Below are positions 35,687-44,563 of a stretch of 64,000 bases of DNA, in pieces. Numbering within the stretch: position 1 is the first letter of the stretch; every line of letters starts with the position of its first letter. The stretch lies in NCBI GenBank assembly GCA_050303615.1, contig JBNLCC010000086.1, positions 1 to 64,000 on the forward strand, written 5' to 3'. The translations under genes and the position numbers were made by a program. The notes below the pieces were generated by a model. That model worked only from the letters and a program-made list of their open reading frames with translations, did no database searches and was not told where the DNA came from. This DNA is from CAZDXJ01 sp050303615. GTDB taxonomy: Bacteria; Pseudomonadota; Gammaproteobacteria; Methylococcales; Methylomonadaceae.

Positions 35687-37110
35687 TGGCTGTTTTTTAG
35701 AGTGAGCTTGACGCAGGCATGGCCCTGGCTGTTGTTGTTTATTTTCAGCATGCCTCCATGTGACTTTGCAAAACGTTGTACCATCGGAAGCCCCAGGCCT
35801 GTGCCGTGTTCTTTATAGCTGGCAAAAGGACGAATGCCTTGCTGTAGAAACGCCTCAGGAAAGCCGGAGCCCGTGTCGCAAATTTCGATTTCAATTTGTT
35901 TTTGATGTTGTCTGGCAAAGAGATTGATTTTGCCTTGCTGTTTGCCGATTGATTGTATTGAGTTGAGCAATAGATTCAACAAAGTCTGGCGCAATTCGTT
36001 TTCGGGAAGAAACACCATAAAATTTTCGTTGACGTGATAGTCAAAAGTAATGTTTTCTTTTACTTGATATTTCAACAAGGTTAATAAATCGTCAACCAAT
36101 TGAAATAAGTTGAAATTTTTAGCTTTTTCCGGTGCTTGTTTGGAAAATGCCAGTAATTCATTCAAGCGGCCGGTGAGACGGTTGATTTCGGAATTAACCA
36201 GTCTCAGGCGTTCTTCGAAGTCTTCGTTGTCACAGTCGCTCTGCATGTTTTCCAGAGCTACCTGGATGCCGGCGAGCGGGTTGCGCAATTCATGGGCTGC
36301 ACTGGCCGCAAGTTCGCCGACGGCGGCCAGCCTTTCAGCCCTGGCTAAGCTATGGCTTTGTTCAAGTAAAGTATGCGTGGCGTTGCGGACTTCGTTTTCC
36401 AATGAGTGGGTATGGGCCTGGTGTTCCTGTTCCAATTCAGACAAACGGGATACCAGCCGGTTATAACTGCTAAATAGCGGTTGCATGGCCGGATCGATTT
36501 GCTCTTGTTCGATAGGTTTTTTTTCACCTTTAGTTAAATTGGCAATCAATTGTTTGAATGCGTTCAAAGGGATAATGATTTGCCGCTTTATAAAATATCG
36601 GCCGAACAATAAGAAAGTGATCAAAATTATTATTGGCACGAAGATCGCCAGTTTCATTTCCAATTGGCTGTCGGTATAAACCTGGTCCAGCAGATGTTCC
36701 TCCTCCTGGAAAAGCCGGTGCAGCAATTCATGTGACAACAATAACGCTTTGGTAAGGTCTTGCTGGTTCCCTTGTTCGACACTGGCAAACAGGTTTTGAA
36801 TTTCCTGCAGCAGTTCATTGGTTCCTGCGACTGTAGGGTATTGGTTTTCCAGGAAACGGATAATTTTTTTATGCAGTTCGGAGCGCGGGGTTTTGCGTAG
36901 CGAGGTAGGGGAAGAAGTTTGAATATGTTCGTTCAACAATTCAAATATTAATTGTTGCAGTTGGTGACCGTGTTTAATATCTTGGTAAATAATATTAATA
37001 CGCTGCTGGTTTCTCCAACTGATACTGTCGAGGGCGATCAACTCAATCATGACCAGTAACCCCAGCACGATACTGATTGCGATAACGGGACGGTAAATGA
37101 GTTGAAACAT
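35683..37110 (-). CDS. Membrane sensor histidine kinase (partner of the NtrC-type regulator)
   Basis: The product is 475 residues. Two TM helices (about 8-30 and 158-176) flank a helical periplasmic sensor region. A HAMP-like linker and coiled coil follow, then a dimerisation/phosphoacceptor box AAHELRNPLAGIQVALENMQ, N box LLNLLLNSIQSIG, G boxes CDTGSGFPEAF and GTGLGLPMVQRF. It should autophosphorylate on His and donate phosphate to the regulator encoded next. The signal is unknown. No obvious nearby target genes. Confidence 0.92.
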   Translation of the reverse strand: MFQLIYRPVIAISIVLGLLVMIELIALDSISWRNQQRINIIYQDIKHGHQLQQLIFELLNEHIQTSSPTSLRKTPRSELHKKIIRFLENQYPTVAGTNELLQEIQNLFASVEQGNQQDLTKALLLSHELLHRLFQEEEHLLDQVYTDSQLEMKLAIFVPIIILITFLLFGRYFIKRQIIIPLNAFKQLIANLTKGEKKPIEQEQIDPAMQPLFSSYNRLVSRLSELEQEHQAHTHSLENEVRNATHTLLEQSHSLARAERLAAVGELAASAAHELRNPLAGIQVALENMQSDCDNEDFEERLRLVNSEINRLTGRLNELLAFSKQAPEKAKNFNLFQLVDDLLTLLKYQVKENITFDYHVNENFMVFLPENELRQTLLNLLLNSIQSIGKQQGKINLFARQHQKQIEIEICDTGSGFPEAFLQQGIRPFASYKEHGTGLGLPMVQRFAKSHGGMLKINNNSQGHACVKLTLKNSQ

Positions 37111-37256
37111 GCGCTGCTAAAAAATTGATAGAATCCGGAAAAAGTATAAACCAGCCGGATAATCACAGGACAGGGCTGTCAGGTCAATCATAAATTACCG
37201 GCGATTGCGGCTACCTCTCATAAAGAATCAAAGTATCGCGCTTACCATTATGCGCT

Positions 37257-38096
37257 TTATTTTCCTGTCTCACACGGCTTGGTTTCGGTTTCACTAAAAA
37301 AATAAATTCCTAACCTATAACGGTGAACATTGTTTTCGGCATTTTTGTCAGCTTCCTGCAGTTCCAATGAACAGCGATTAATTTTCTTCAGGACTTCCAT
37401 GCCGCTTTGTTCGGCAAGTTCAGCTATTTTATTAATTGATTCTACAGTCAGTTGATCGTAAAAGACAGCCCGTTCCAGAAAGGGCGGCTTATTACCCAGC
37501 ATATTATGAGCAGCCGCTGCAATATGATCGTGCAGATTGTCACCAAAAAAATGCGCTTTTTCATCGTAGCCGTTTTCGGGAACAAACGCGTCAATATTAA
37601 GACAGACCCGGTCATGTTCGTCTATATTGACGACGCCAAGGTTAAGCCATTCATCCAAAATTGCCCGAGAGCGTATATCCCTGCTGACGGAGGTCACGAG
37701 CGCCTCGAATGACTGTTTTCCGCCTTGCTTTATAAGGCGCGGCAGGGGCAATGGACTGCCTTCCTGATCCAGATAATCCTGATTTCCGATCCACCGCGCG
37801 ACGAGTTGCGTTCCAAGGGGGACCGATTCCGGTATGGCCAGATCATTGTGCCGGGTATTGCGCAAGCGTTTAACTTCTTTGCGGTGTATCCCCGTCAGGA
37901 AATTAATCCGGCTGTCTGTTTGTTCTTTTCCCGGAAGTTGGAAATCATTTTCCGCCACTTCAATGAAAATCCCTTTGAGCAGTTCACTCAAAATAGGATA
38001 GGTAATGCCGCTGGCCAGTAAGAATTTTACCAGCGGGCGGAATTTTCTGCGCAATGATGCAACCAGGGCAGGGGATGGCTTTGTAATATCGAGCAA
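37257..38096 (-). CDS. DUF6502 family protein
   Basis: The product is 279 residues, cytosolic. The N-terminal segment KFLLASGITYPILSELLKGIFIEVAE and the GIHRKEVKRLRN motif look like a winged-helix/DNA-binding-type start and match the DUF6502 family, which has no assigned role. The C-terminal half is helical and charged. The start is a TTG at 38096; no ATG lies near. It is transcribed toward the kinase, with about 145 bases between them. Confidence 0.7.
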   Translation of the reverse strand: MLDITKPSPALVASLRRKFRPLVKFLLASGITYPILSELLKGIFIEVAENDFQLPGKEQTDSRINFLTGIHRKEVKRLRNTRHNDLAIPESVPLGTQLVARWIGNQDYLDQEGSPLPLPRLIKQGGKQSFEALVTSVSRDIRSRAILDEWLNLGVVNIDEHDRVCLNIDAFVPENGYDEKAHFFGDNLHDHIAAAAHNMLGNKPPFLERAVFYDQLTVESINKIAELAEQSGMEVLKKINRCSLELQEADKNAENNVHRYRLGIYFFSETETKPCETGK

Positions 38097-38212
38097 TGAA
38101 TTTTTCAGTTCTAAAAAAATAGATATATAATACCATATCTCATTGAAATGGGATGTCTTTCATAACGTAATGAAAAGTTGACGGAAAGCCGGGGCCGTGG
38201 TTTTACCCGAAA

Positions 38213-39055
38213 TTAGTCGTTCTTGGCTGTTCTTTGGTTCGCGTAGTCCGAACAAGTGTCAAACAGAATGTTTACGGCCTGTCGGTTGCGGCTGAAGTTA
38301 CAGGTGATTTCACGCAAATGTTCAAAATATTTACCTGTGGCGGTTTGTCCGGTATCGTGGGTAGCCAGCCAGACGGGGGTCGCTGCGCCTTGCTCCGGCG
38401 TTTCATGCCCCCCGAATCCCAGGTTATGACTCAATGTTGAATGGACATCGCCTGGATGGCAGGCGTTTACGGCTATGTAATAGGGCGCAAGCTTTTCTGC
38501 AAAAGCGACGCTGAGCATGCGGTTGGCCTGTTTGGATTGCCGGTAAGCCATATCATTGTTATAGCTCCGGCGCAGGAATTCCAAGTCGTTAAGATCCAGG
38601 CCGCCGGCCCAATAGCTGGCGACGTTGATTACACGTGCCGGAGCCGACGCTTTTAATATTGCCGTGAATTCGTCCATAAGCCAGAAATAGCCCAGCACAT
38701 TGGTAGCGAACTGCAATTCAATGCCTTCCGGTGTTTCCTGTCTGCGGCGAGGCGTACAAGCAGCGTTATTGATCAGCACGTGCAGCGGTCCCGTCCATTG
38801 CTGTGCCAGTTTCCGGATATCGGCGTATCTGCTTAGGTCGGCGATTGCGTAACGGACCTTAGGGTTTTCGGTTAACCGGATGATCTCATTAACTGTCTGT
38901 TCCGCTTTGGCTTCGTTACGGCAAACCAGTACGACTTCCACATTTCGGTCTGCAGCCAATTGCCGGGCGATGGCTTTCCCGATGGCGCCGGTCGCTCCGG
39001 TGACCAGAAAAACCCTTGTGCCGGCTGAATTCGCTATTATCGGATTGGAAGACAT
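38213..39055 (-). CDS. Short-chain dehydrogenase/reductase
   Basis: The product is 280 residues. The NAD(P)-binding motif is VFLVTGATGAIGKAIARQLA (TGxxxGxG), with DLSRYADIRKLA, NNAACTP (NNAG-like) and the catalytic YRQSK (YxxxK). The arrangement resembles the retinol-dehydrogenase/WW-domain oxidoreductase-like group. The substrate is unknown. Confidence 0.85.
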   Translation of the reverse strand: MSSNPIIANSAGTRVFLVTGATGAIGKAIARQLAADRNVEVVLVCRNEAKAEQTVNEIIRLTENPKVRYAIADLSRYADIRKLAQQWTGPLHVLINNAACTPRRRQETPEGIELQFATNVLGYFWLMDEFTAILKASAPARVINVASYWAGGLDLNDLEFLRRSYNNDMAYRQSKQANRMLSVAFAEKLAPYYIAVNACHPGDVHSTLSHNLGFGGHETPEQGAATPVWLATHDTGQTATGKYFEHLREITCNFSRNRQAVNILFDTCSDYANQRTAKND

Positions 39056-39209
39056 GTCATAACAGGAAGCAATAAATCAATCAATGATCGAATGACTCTA
39101 TAACAGTTGTACGCCTTAGGCCTGTTTCACTGGCATTATGCCACGATTATTCACGATAAGATACGGGCTTCTTCAAGACATATCCTGACGGACTTCCCGG
39201 TGTTTAAAT

Positions 39210-39229
39210 CCACCCGCTTCAGCGGGTGG
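39210..39229. repeat. GC-rich hairpin downstream of the DUF1501 gene
   Basis: An 8-bp perfect stem CCACCCGC / GCGGGTGG with a TTCA loop lies 10 bases past the distal stop of the DUF1501 reading frame (39239). It may end transcription of that operon although a U-run is missing. Similar hairpins are also found as dispersed repeats and at IS200/IS605 ends, but no transposase is seen here. Confidence 0.5.
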
Positions 39230-39238
39230 TGGTAAACA

Positions 39239-40684
39239 TCAGCCGTTAAAAAGTCCGGACAAATCGACGCCTGTTTCCAGAGGGCTGGCCATAGCGTTAG
39301 GAAAAACTTGTGTGCCGGCGCCGGCCTGCATCCAGTCGCAAGCTGCGGACAGAATCCTCTCGATCGAAGTCAATCCGGTAATGTCCGCCCCCGGCGTCCG
39401 GTAAGGCGTCAACCCGCCGGCATCGGGTGTAATTTACCGTTGGGGAAACATTTCACCGTTGACGCCGCCGGTCACGTCCTTGCCGATCTGTATCGAATAG
39501 CCGCCCCGTCCGTGGTCGGTTCCATTGTCGCCGTTGGCTGCCAATTGCCTGCCGAAATCGGTGGTAAAGCAACAAACGAGGTTGTCTTGGGCGGGGCTCG
39601 CTTGGTAGGGCAACAGCGCCAACTCCTCCTTTAAGGTTGCCAATGCACCGCTATCGGCAGCGCCGAATAGATCCTGCAAATTGTCTTCGATGGCGGCTTT
39701 TTGATTACCGTGGGTGTCCCAATGTTCGTAGCGCATGGAAACAATGCGCATATTCAACACATCCGGAACCAGGCAGCAATCGTAGAGGTTCATGCATTGC
39801 TGCCTGAATTGATTATCGTGCAGGTTAAGATCGGCCAGTCTCGTTGAGGCCGGGCATTGTTCCAGGCGGGCGCTGACCACATAGCCGAAGGCGCGCAACG
39901 CTTCATTATGCTGAAAAAACAAATGGTACGGCCAGTTGCAGGGTTTTTCCGTTTTTGTTTCAACGCTGCGTGCCTGATAGTAAGTGCTAAGCGAGCGGGT
40001 CAATACATTGTACGAACCGGTCGGGCTGCTGTTGGGATTGGTATTAGGCAGTGCAATATCGCGGGTATCTTTGGCGTGAATGACCTGTTGTAGACGATCG
40101 CTGCTGTTGGTGCCATTGCAAAACACCGATATCTCATGGCTTAACTCGATGCTGTTAGGGGTGTTTTCCAGGATTTCCGCCAGCCGTCCGCCCCAGCCGT
40201 CACGTTCATAAAGCAATTGACCAAACTCCGGTTCGCCGATATTGATGTTGAGCTGCGATTGGTCATGAGGGCGAATGGTGGAGCAGAATGCATTGGCAAT
40301 CACGGCGACATTGCCGGCATCAAATTGCTCTTTCAGCCAGGGGCATTTGTTGTGGATGCCGAATTGCAAACCGGTACCGCTATCGGTTGCCAACAGATAT
40401 TCGTTGGCGAATGCGTCACTATAACTGCCGTAATTTTGGCCCTGACTATTGTAAATGCCGATACGTGCATTCCAGAAGGCATCAGCGTATGCGCTTCCCG
40501 GAGCAGGCGCGAACAAATAGCGCAAATCCGCGCCGCCGTATAACATAATATTGACCAGTGTCTTGGGTAGGTCCGTTACCGAATAGTCGGCCAATGCCCG
40601 AATGGGAAAAGTGGTGCCTAAACCGGTTGCCCCCAGTGCGGCACTGCTGTACAGCATATATCTGATAAATTGTCTTCTGTTCAT
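39239..40684 (-). pseudogene. Secreted DUF1501 protein, frame interrupted by one in-frame TAA
   Basis: The frame opens with MNRRQFIRYMLYSSAALGATG (twin-arginine-like signal) and continues through GGADLRYLFAPAPGS, DQSQLNINIGEPEFGQLLYERDGWGGRLAE and CFTTDFGRQLAANGDNGTDHGRGG, hallmarks of DUF1501 (sulfatase-fold secreted proteins). After GEMFPQR comes TAA (39434-39436), yet the same frame reads on for 64 good codons (ITPDAGGLTPYRTPGADITG... to LFNG and TGA at 39239). The conserved tail is thus cut off without a frameshift. Either a recent nonsense mutation or readthrough. It begins 2 bases after the stop of the DUF1800-like gene. Confidence 0.75.
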
Positions 40685-40685
40685 G

Positions 40686-42131
40686 TCATTTTCCCTCCAA
40701 TGCGAACATATAGGGTGTCATTGCAATAAAGTTCACGGCTAGGCCGACCCGCTGGTTACCGACGCTACTGTTCAGGTCCAGTTGCGCCTGTGCATGGATC
40801 TGATTGATCCGGTTCAGCGGCGGTCGAGCGATTTCCGCCGAAGAGTTAATTGTTTCCGGATGATTCGGGTCGACCGTGTAGCCGAAATCCAGGCCCGTCG
40901 CCAGCAATGCGTAGATTTGTACTTGGGCGACGAGGTCAAAGTTTTTGCCTCCGTCCGCTATAAAACGATTCCATAACCATTCGGCTACCTGATCGACGGC
41001 GTGATCGTCCTGGCTATTGACCGGTATGACTGCGCCCCAATATTTATGCCAGGTTATATCGTGTGTCGGGTCGTCGTCTACCGGGTATGATTGGATTGTG
41101 CGTCAGAGATACAACGGCGCTTTGACGGTGATATCGAACGCATTTTTAAAAATATAACGGTTGTTGGCGGCCTACAGACCGGTTTGTCCGCCGAAAACAT
41201 CGTGAACCGGCTCAAACACTTCCGCACCTTGCAGTTGCATCGGAAGGCGCGCCGATTCCCGGCTGCGGCGCGCATAGCTTTCTTCGTTGCTGAGTAAATT
41301 GCTGTTTTGCAGGGTCAGATTGCGGTCAAAAGCGGTTCGGTATTTGTAAGTCGACGGATTATGAAAAATTGTGGAGATGGCGTACCAGCGGATAAATTGC
41401 AAAATATCGTAATTTGCCAAACGCCACAGATAACGTAGCGCTGCTCTTTTATAGTAATTATTTTGGTGGCCGTAAGCGCGTGCGACTGCGGCAGTGGCGG
41501 CAGCTGTAGCCAATGTCTCAGTGAGATTTCTACCCTGATTGAGGGAGGTGATGATACTGTCGTAATAGTCGCGCATCAGCGCGGCTTTCGTTTTATGAGC
41601 GCTGATTGCTGCTTGGTAGTTGGTCAGATAGAATGCGGCTTTATGCAGAAACGGATTACAGCCGCGGGTATTGATGGCCTGGATCCAGGTGCGTTGCAGG
41701 TTGGCTATGCTCAATTGTTGTCCGACATTGAGCGTGCCGTAGAGATCGCGCTCGTCGTAGCGTTGCGGGTTATCCGGTGCATCGCTGCTCCAAAACGACT
41801 GTAACGTCTGCAACCGGGCACAGTGATCCGCCGTTGCATCTTCAACAGGGGAAAGCCTATTGTTGACGATGTCGAAATTCAGCATTTCCTGTATCGCTTG
41901 AACCGGGTCCCTATTTGCCCAGTCTGCAATCTGACGGTCTGATGCAAAGCCTCCGTAGGCGAAACTGTGTAGCACTTTGCGTATCGCCGGTTCGTCCCAG
42001 TCTGCGCTGTTGACCATGGTAAACGTTTCCGCTTCGGTGTCATAACTGACTGCCGCAGTCGCTGTTCCGGGCGAATAAAGCCCGACTGCCGTCAGGCACA
42101 CGGGCAAAAGTCTGGTTAATTTCAGTTTCAC
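40686..42131 (-). pseudogene. Secreted DUF1800-like protein, frame interrupted by in-frame TAG and TGA
   Basis: The start is a GTG at 42131 with AAGGAG 8 bases upstream. A signal peptide (VKLKLTRLLPVCLTAVGLYSPGTATA) precedes a helical domain with AYGGFASDRQIADWANRDPV and AIQEMLNFD, resembling DUF1800 proteins that normally pair with DUF1501. After 319 codons TAG (41172-41174) follows VFGGQTGL; the frame continues 22 codons to TGA (41103-41105), then 138 more codons to TGA at 40686. All three pieces share one frame and read as one protein (ANNRYIFKNAFDITVKAPLY, then SYPVDDDPTHDITWHKYW). The family call is tentative; the interruption is plainly visible. Confidence 0.7.
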
Positions 42132-42343
42132 TTGGTTTCTCCTTGTGCTGGAATGAAAATTAGCTTGTCGAATGGAATTGCCGGGAAACGTCAAGACTAT
42201 GTGTACAGGTAGTTGAGTTTTTCATGACGACAATGATGTTTCCCGTTTGCCGTTAATTTATCGCTTGCTCCTATATTGTTAGGCAACTACATCAGCTATA
42301 ACGTTTGATAATCAGGTTGGTTGACACGTCAAGAAAAAATTTT

Positions 42344-42488
42344 CGGCAACGCCGTCTACCCCGGATAATTTCAAACTCTGGTAAACTGAGTGTAGGGTTT
42401 TGTTGATATTGGAATAGATTCCGGACTGGCGGTGATGGAGCAATCCAACCCCATTGGATACCCAATTTATCCGCCAGAGCGGTTTTTT
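42344..42488 (+). ncRNA. Structured leader or small RNA candidate upstream of the rhodanese gene
   Basis: The region folds into several stems: CGGC/GCCG (42344-42354), ACTC/GAGT (about 42375-42391), and an outer GGCGG (42428-42432)/CCGCC (42471-42475) enclosing ATCCAA/TTGGAT (42443-42448/42454-42459) with a CCCCA loop. A short competing hairpin CCGC/GCGG (42471-42482) is followed by T6 (42483-42488), so the outer stem and the terminator would exclude each other, as in attenuators. Several GGA triplets occur, recalling CsrA/RsmA sites. No known riboswitch consensus is met. It begins about 320 bases from the 5' end of the rhodanese gene. Confidence 0.4.
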
Positions 42489-42664
42489 ATACGGGATTTA
42501 ACTTGATATTTCTGTTAAAGTTATAAAGGTATCTTTCGATAGGGCAAACAAAATTTCTGTCCATTTTATGGGACGATGTAACCAAAAAAGGTTAATTCCG
42601 GTGTGGAGGAGATTGCTTGTCGTTTGTTGAAGTTATTGACAAAAAATCATTAGAGGAGAATCAA

Positions 42665-43072
42665 ATGCGTAAATTTCTTTTATTGTTTCCAATGTTATTT
42701 TTTTTGACGGCCAATGCACGGGCGGAAATCGCTCCGGTGAAAGTCATTGGTGCAACGACTGTCGATACGATGTTTGCGAAAGGGCTTTGGGATAAAGGAA
42801 ATATTACTTTTATCGATGTGCGCAAGGAAGCCGATTATAAAGCCGGCCATATACCCAAGGCCAAGCATTTAAGCCTGGACAATTTAACCAGTGAATCGTT
42901 AAGTGCGGTTGTCAAAAAAGACCAGCCGGTGCTGTTTTATTGTAACGGCGTGACCTGTACGGCCAGTTCGCAAGCCGTTAAAAAAGCATTGGAATGGGGT
43001 TGGACCAGTGTCTTTTATTATCGTAAAGGCATGCCGGCTTGGAAAGGCGCCGCTTTGGAAGTGGAAAAATAA
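42665..43072 (+). CDS. Secreted rhodanese-domain protein
   Basis: The predicted product is 135 residues. A signal peptide (MRKFLLLFPMLFFLTANARA) precedes a single rhodanese domain: ITFIDVRKEADYKAGHIPKAKHLSL, then the active-site loop YCNGVTCTASSQAV with the catalytic Cys, and GWTSVFYYRKGMPAWKGA. It may transfer sulfur or bind anions in the periplasm. I chose the ATG at 42665 because GAGGAG lies just before it. A longer TTG start (42617) would place 16 charged residues before the signal peptide. Confidence 0.87.
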   Translation: MRKFLLLFPMLFFLTANARAEIAPVKVIGATTVDTMFAKGLWDKGNITFIDVRKEADYKAGHIPKAKHLSLDNLTSESLSAVVKKDQPVLFYCNGVTCTASSQAVKKALEWGWTSVFYYRKGMPAWKGAALEVEK

Positions 43073-43082
43073 AAACAGGCAA

Positions 43083-43120
43083 GATAAAAAAGTCCTATGG
43101 TGGTATAGGACTTTTTTATC
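43083..43120. terminator. Bidirectional intrinsic terminator between the rhodanese gene and pntB
   Basis: A perfect 16-bp inverted repeat (43083-43098 with 43105-43120) with a 6-base loop GGTGGT. Both arms hold A6/T6 tracts, so it can end transcription from either side. It sits 10 bases after the rhodanese stop and about 40 bases after the pntB stop (leftward). Confidence 0.92.
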
Positions 43121-43158
43121 GATTTTGAGTCATTACGCACATCCCTGTGCAAAGCATG

Positions 43159-44550
43159 TTAAGCCTGTAACGCTTTTAATACCGCCTGCATGCTGTCATT
43201 GGCATCGCCGAACAACATCTGCGTGTTTTCATGAACAAACAACGGGTTGTCGACACCGGCATAACCTGAGGCCATACTGCGTTTCAACACGATGGTATGT
43301 GCGCCTTTCCAGCATTCCAGAACCGGCATGCCGGCAATCGGACTGTTCGGATCGTCAAGTGCGGAGGGGTTGACGATATCGTTGGCTCCGATAACGATAG
43401 TGACATCCACATCGGGGAAATCCTCGTTAATTTCATCCATTTCAAACACAATGTCGTAAGGTACTTTTGCTTCCGCCAACAGCACGTTCATGTGTCCCGG
43501 CATCCGGCCGGCAACCGGATGAATTCCGAAGCGAACGGTTTTGCCTTTATCGCGTAAAATTTTGGTGATTTCATTGACGGTATGCTGTGCTTGGGCAACC
43601 GCCATGCCATAACCCGGTATGATCATGATGTCTTTTGATTCTTTCAACAGATCGGCCGTTTCTTGGGCGCTGATTTCGACTACTTCACCTTCAACCGTCG
43701 CTGCGGCCCCACCGGTACCGGTGCCGAATCCGCCGGCGATGACACTGACAAAATGGCGGTTCATCGCCCGGCACATGATGTAGCTTAGGATCGCGCCGCT
43801 ACTGCCCACCAACGCACCGGTGACGATCAGCAAGTCGTTATTGAGCATAAAGCCGGTGGCCGCTGCAGCCCATCCGGAATAGCTGTTGAGCATCGATACC
43901 ACAACGGGCATATCGGCTCCGCCGATGGCCATCACCATATGTACGCCGAAAGCCAATGCGATGATTGTCATCAGCAACAAGGGGAAGGTCCCGCCGCCGC
44001 TTTCGGCGCCTTGCAGAAATACCGAGCCTAACCAGATTGAGATAAGCAATAAACCCAGGTTCAACCAGTGGCGGGCAGGCAATAGTATCGGTTTGCCGTC
44101 GATTTTACCGCTCAGTTTGCCGAACGCGATGACCGAGCCGGAGAAGGTGACCGCCCCGATTAAAACTCCGATGTAGATTTCCACTTCATGGATGGTCTTT
44201 TCAACGCCGCTGAATGCGGCAGAAGGGTCCATAAAATTGGCATAACCGACAAATACCGCAGCAAGACCGACGAGGCTGTGCATGATGGCGACCAGTTCCG
44301 GCATTTGCGTCATTTCCACTTTAAATGCCGCTTTGGCCCCGATAGTGCCGCCGATTAACAGGGCAATGATCAGTATCACGTACGCATTGACCGCATCGCT
44401 CATAATTGTGGCAACGATAGCGATTATCATGCCGATCATGCCGTACACATTCCCCCGCCTTGCGGTTTCCTGGTTACTCAGTCCTCCCAGACTTAAGATG
44501 AACAGGATTGAAGCGGCAATGTAAGACATTGTAACTAAACCTTGAGACAT
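43159..44550 (-). CDS. pntB: NAD(P) transhydrogenase subunit beta
   Basis: The product is 463 residues, full length. About nine TM helices fill the first 270 residues; the C-terminal NADP(H)-binding domain III carries IIPGYGMAVAQAQHTV, IHPVAGRMPGHMNVLLAEA, EMDEINEDFPDVDVTIVIGANDIVNPSA and KRSMASGYAGVDNPLF. It couples proton translocation to hydride transfer between NADH and NADP+. It lies 13 bases downstream of pntA with AGGGGAG before its ATG. In this organism it would recycle the NAD(P)H made by formaldehyde and formate oxidation. Confidence 0.96.
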   Translation of the reverse strand: MSQGLVTMSYIAASILFILSLGGLSNQETARRGNVYGMIGMIIAIVATIMSDAVNAYVILIIALLIGGTIGAKAAFKVEMTQMPELVAIMHSLVGLAAVFVGYANFMDPSAAFSGVEKTIHEVEIYIGVLIGAVTFSGSVIAFGKLSGKIDGKPILLPARHWLNLGLLLISIWLGSVFLQGAESGGGTFPLLLMTIIALAFGVHMVMAIGGADMPVVVSMLNSYSGWAAAATGFMLNNDLLIVTGALVGSSGAILSYIMCRAMNRHFVSVIAGGFGTGTGGAAATVEGEVVEISAQETADLLKESKDIMIIPGYGMAVAQAQHTVNEITKILRDKGKTVRFGIHPVAGRMPGHMNVLLAEAKVPYDIVFEMDEINEDFPDVDVTIVIGANDIVNPSALDDPNSPIAGMPVLECWKGAHTIVLKRSMASGYAGVDNPLFVHENTQMLFGDANDSMQAVLKALQA

Positions 44551-44563
44551 GTTCTTACTCCCC

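Noticed and set aside
39210..39229. Terminal hairpin of an IS200/IS605 element
   Set aside because: The hairpin sequence is similar to such ends, but no TnpA or TnpB frame is present nearby, so it is listed only as a hairpin.
42428..42488. Fluoride (crcB) or c-di-GMP riboswitch
   Set aside because: GGTGATGGAG resembles part of the fluoride motif, but the remaining conserved bases and pseudoknot partners are missing, and the downstream gene is a rhodanese; the c-di-GMP consensus is also absent.
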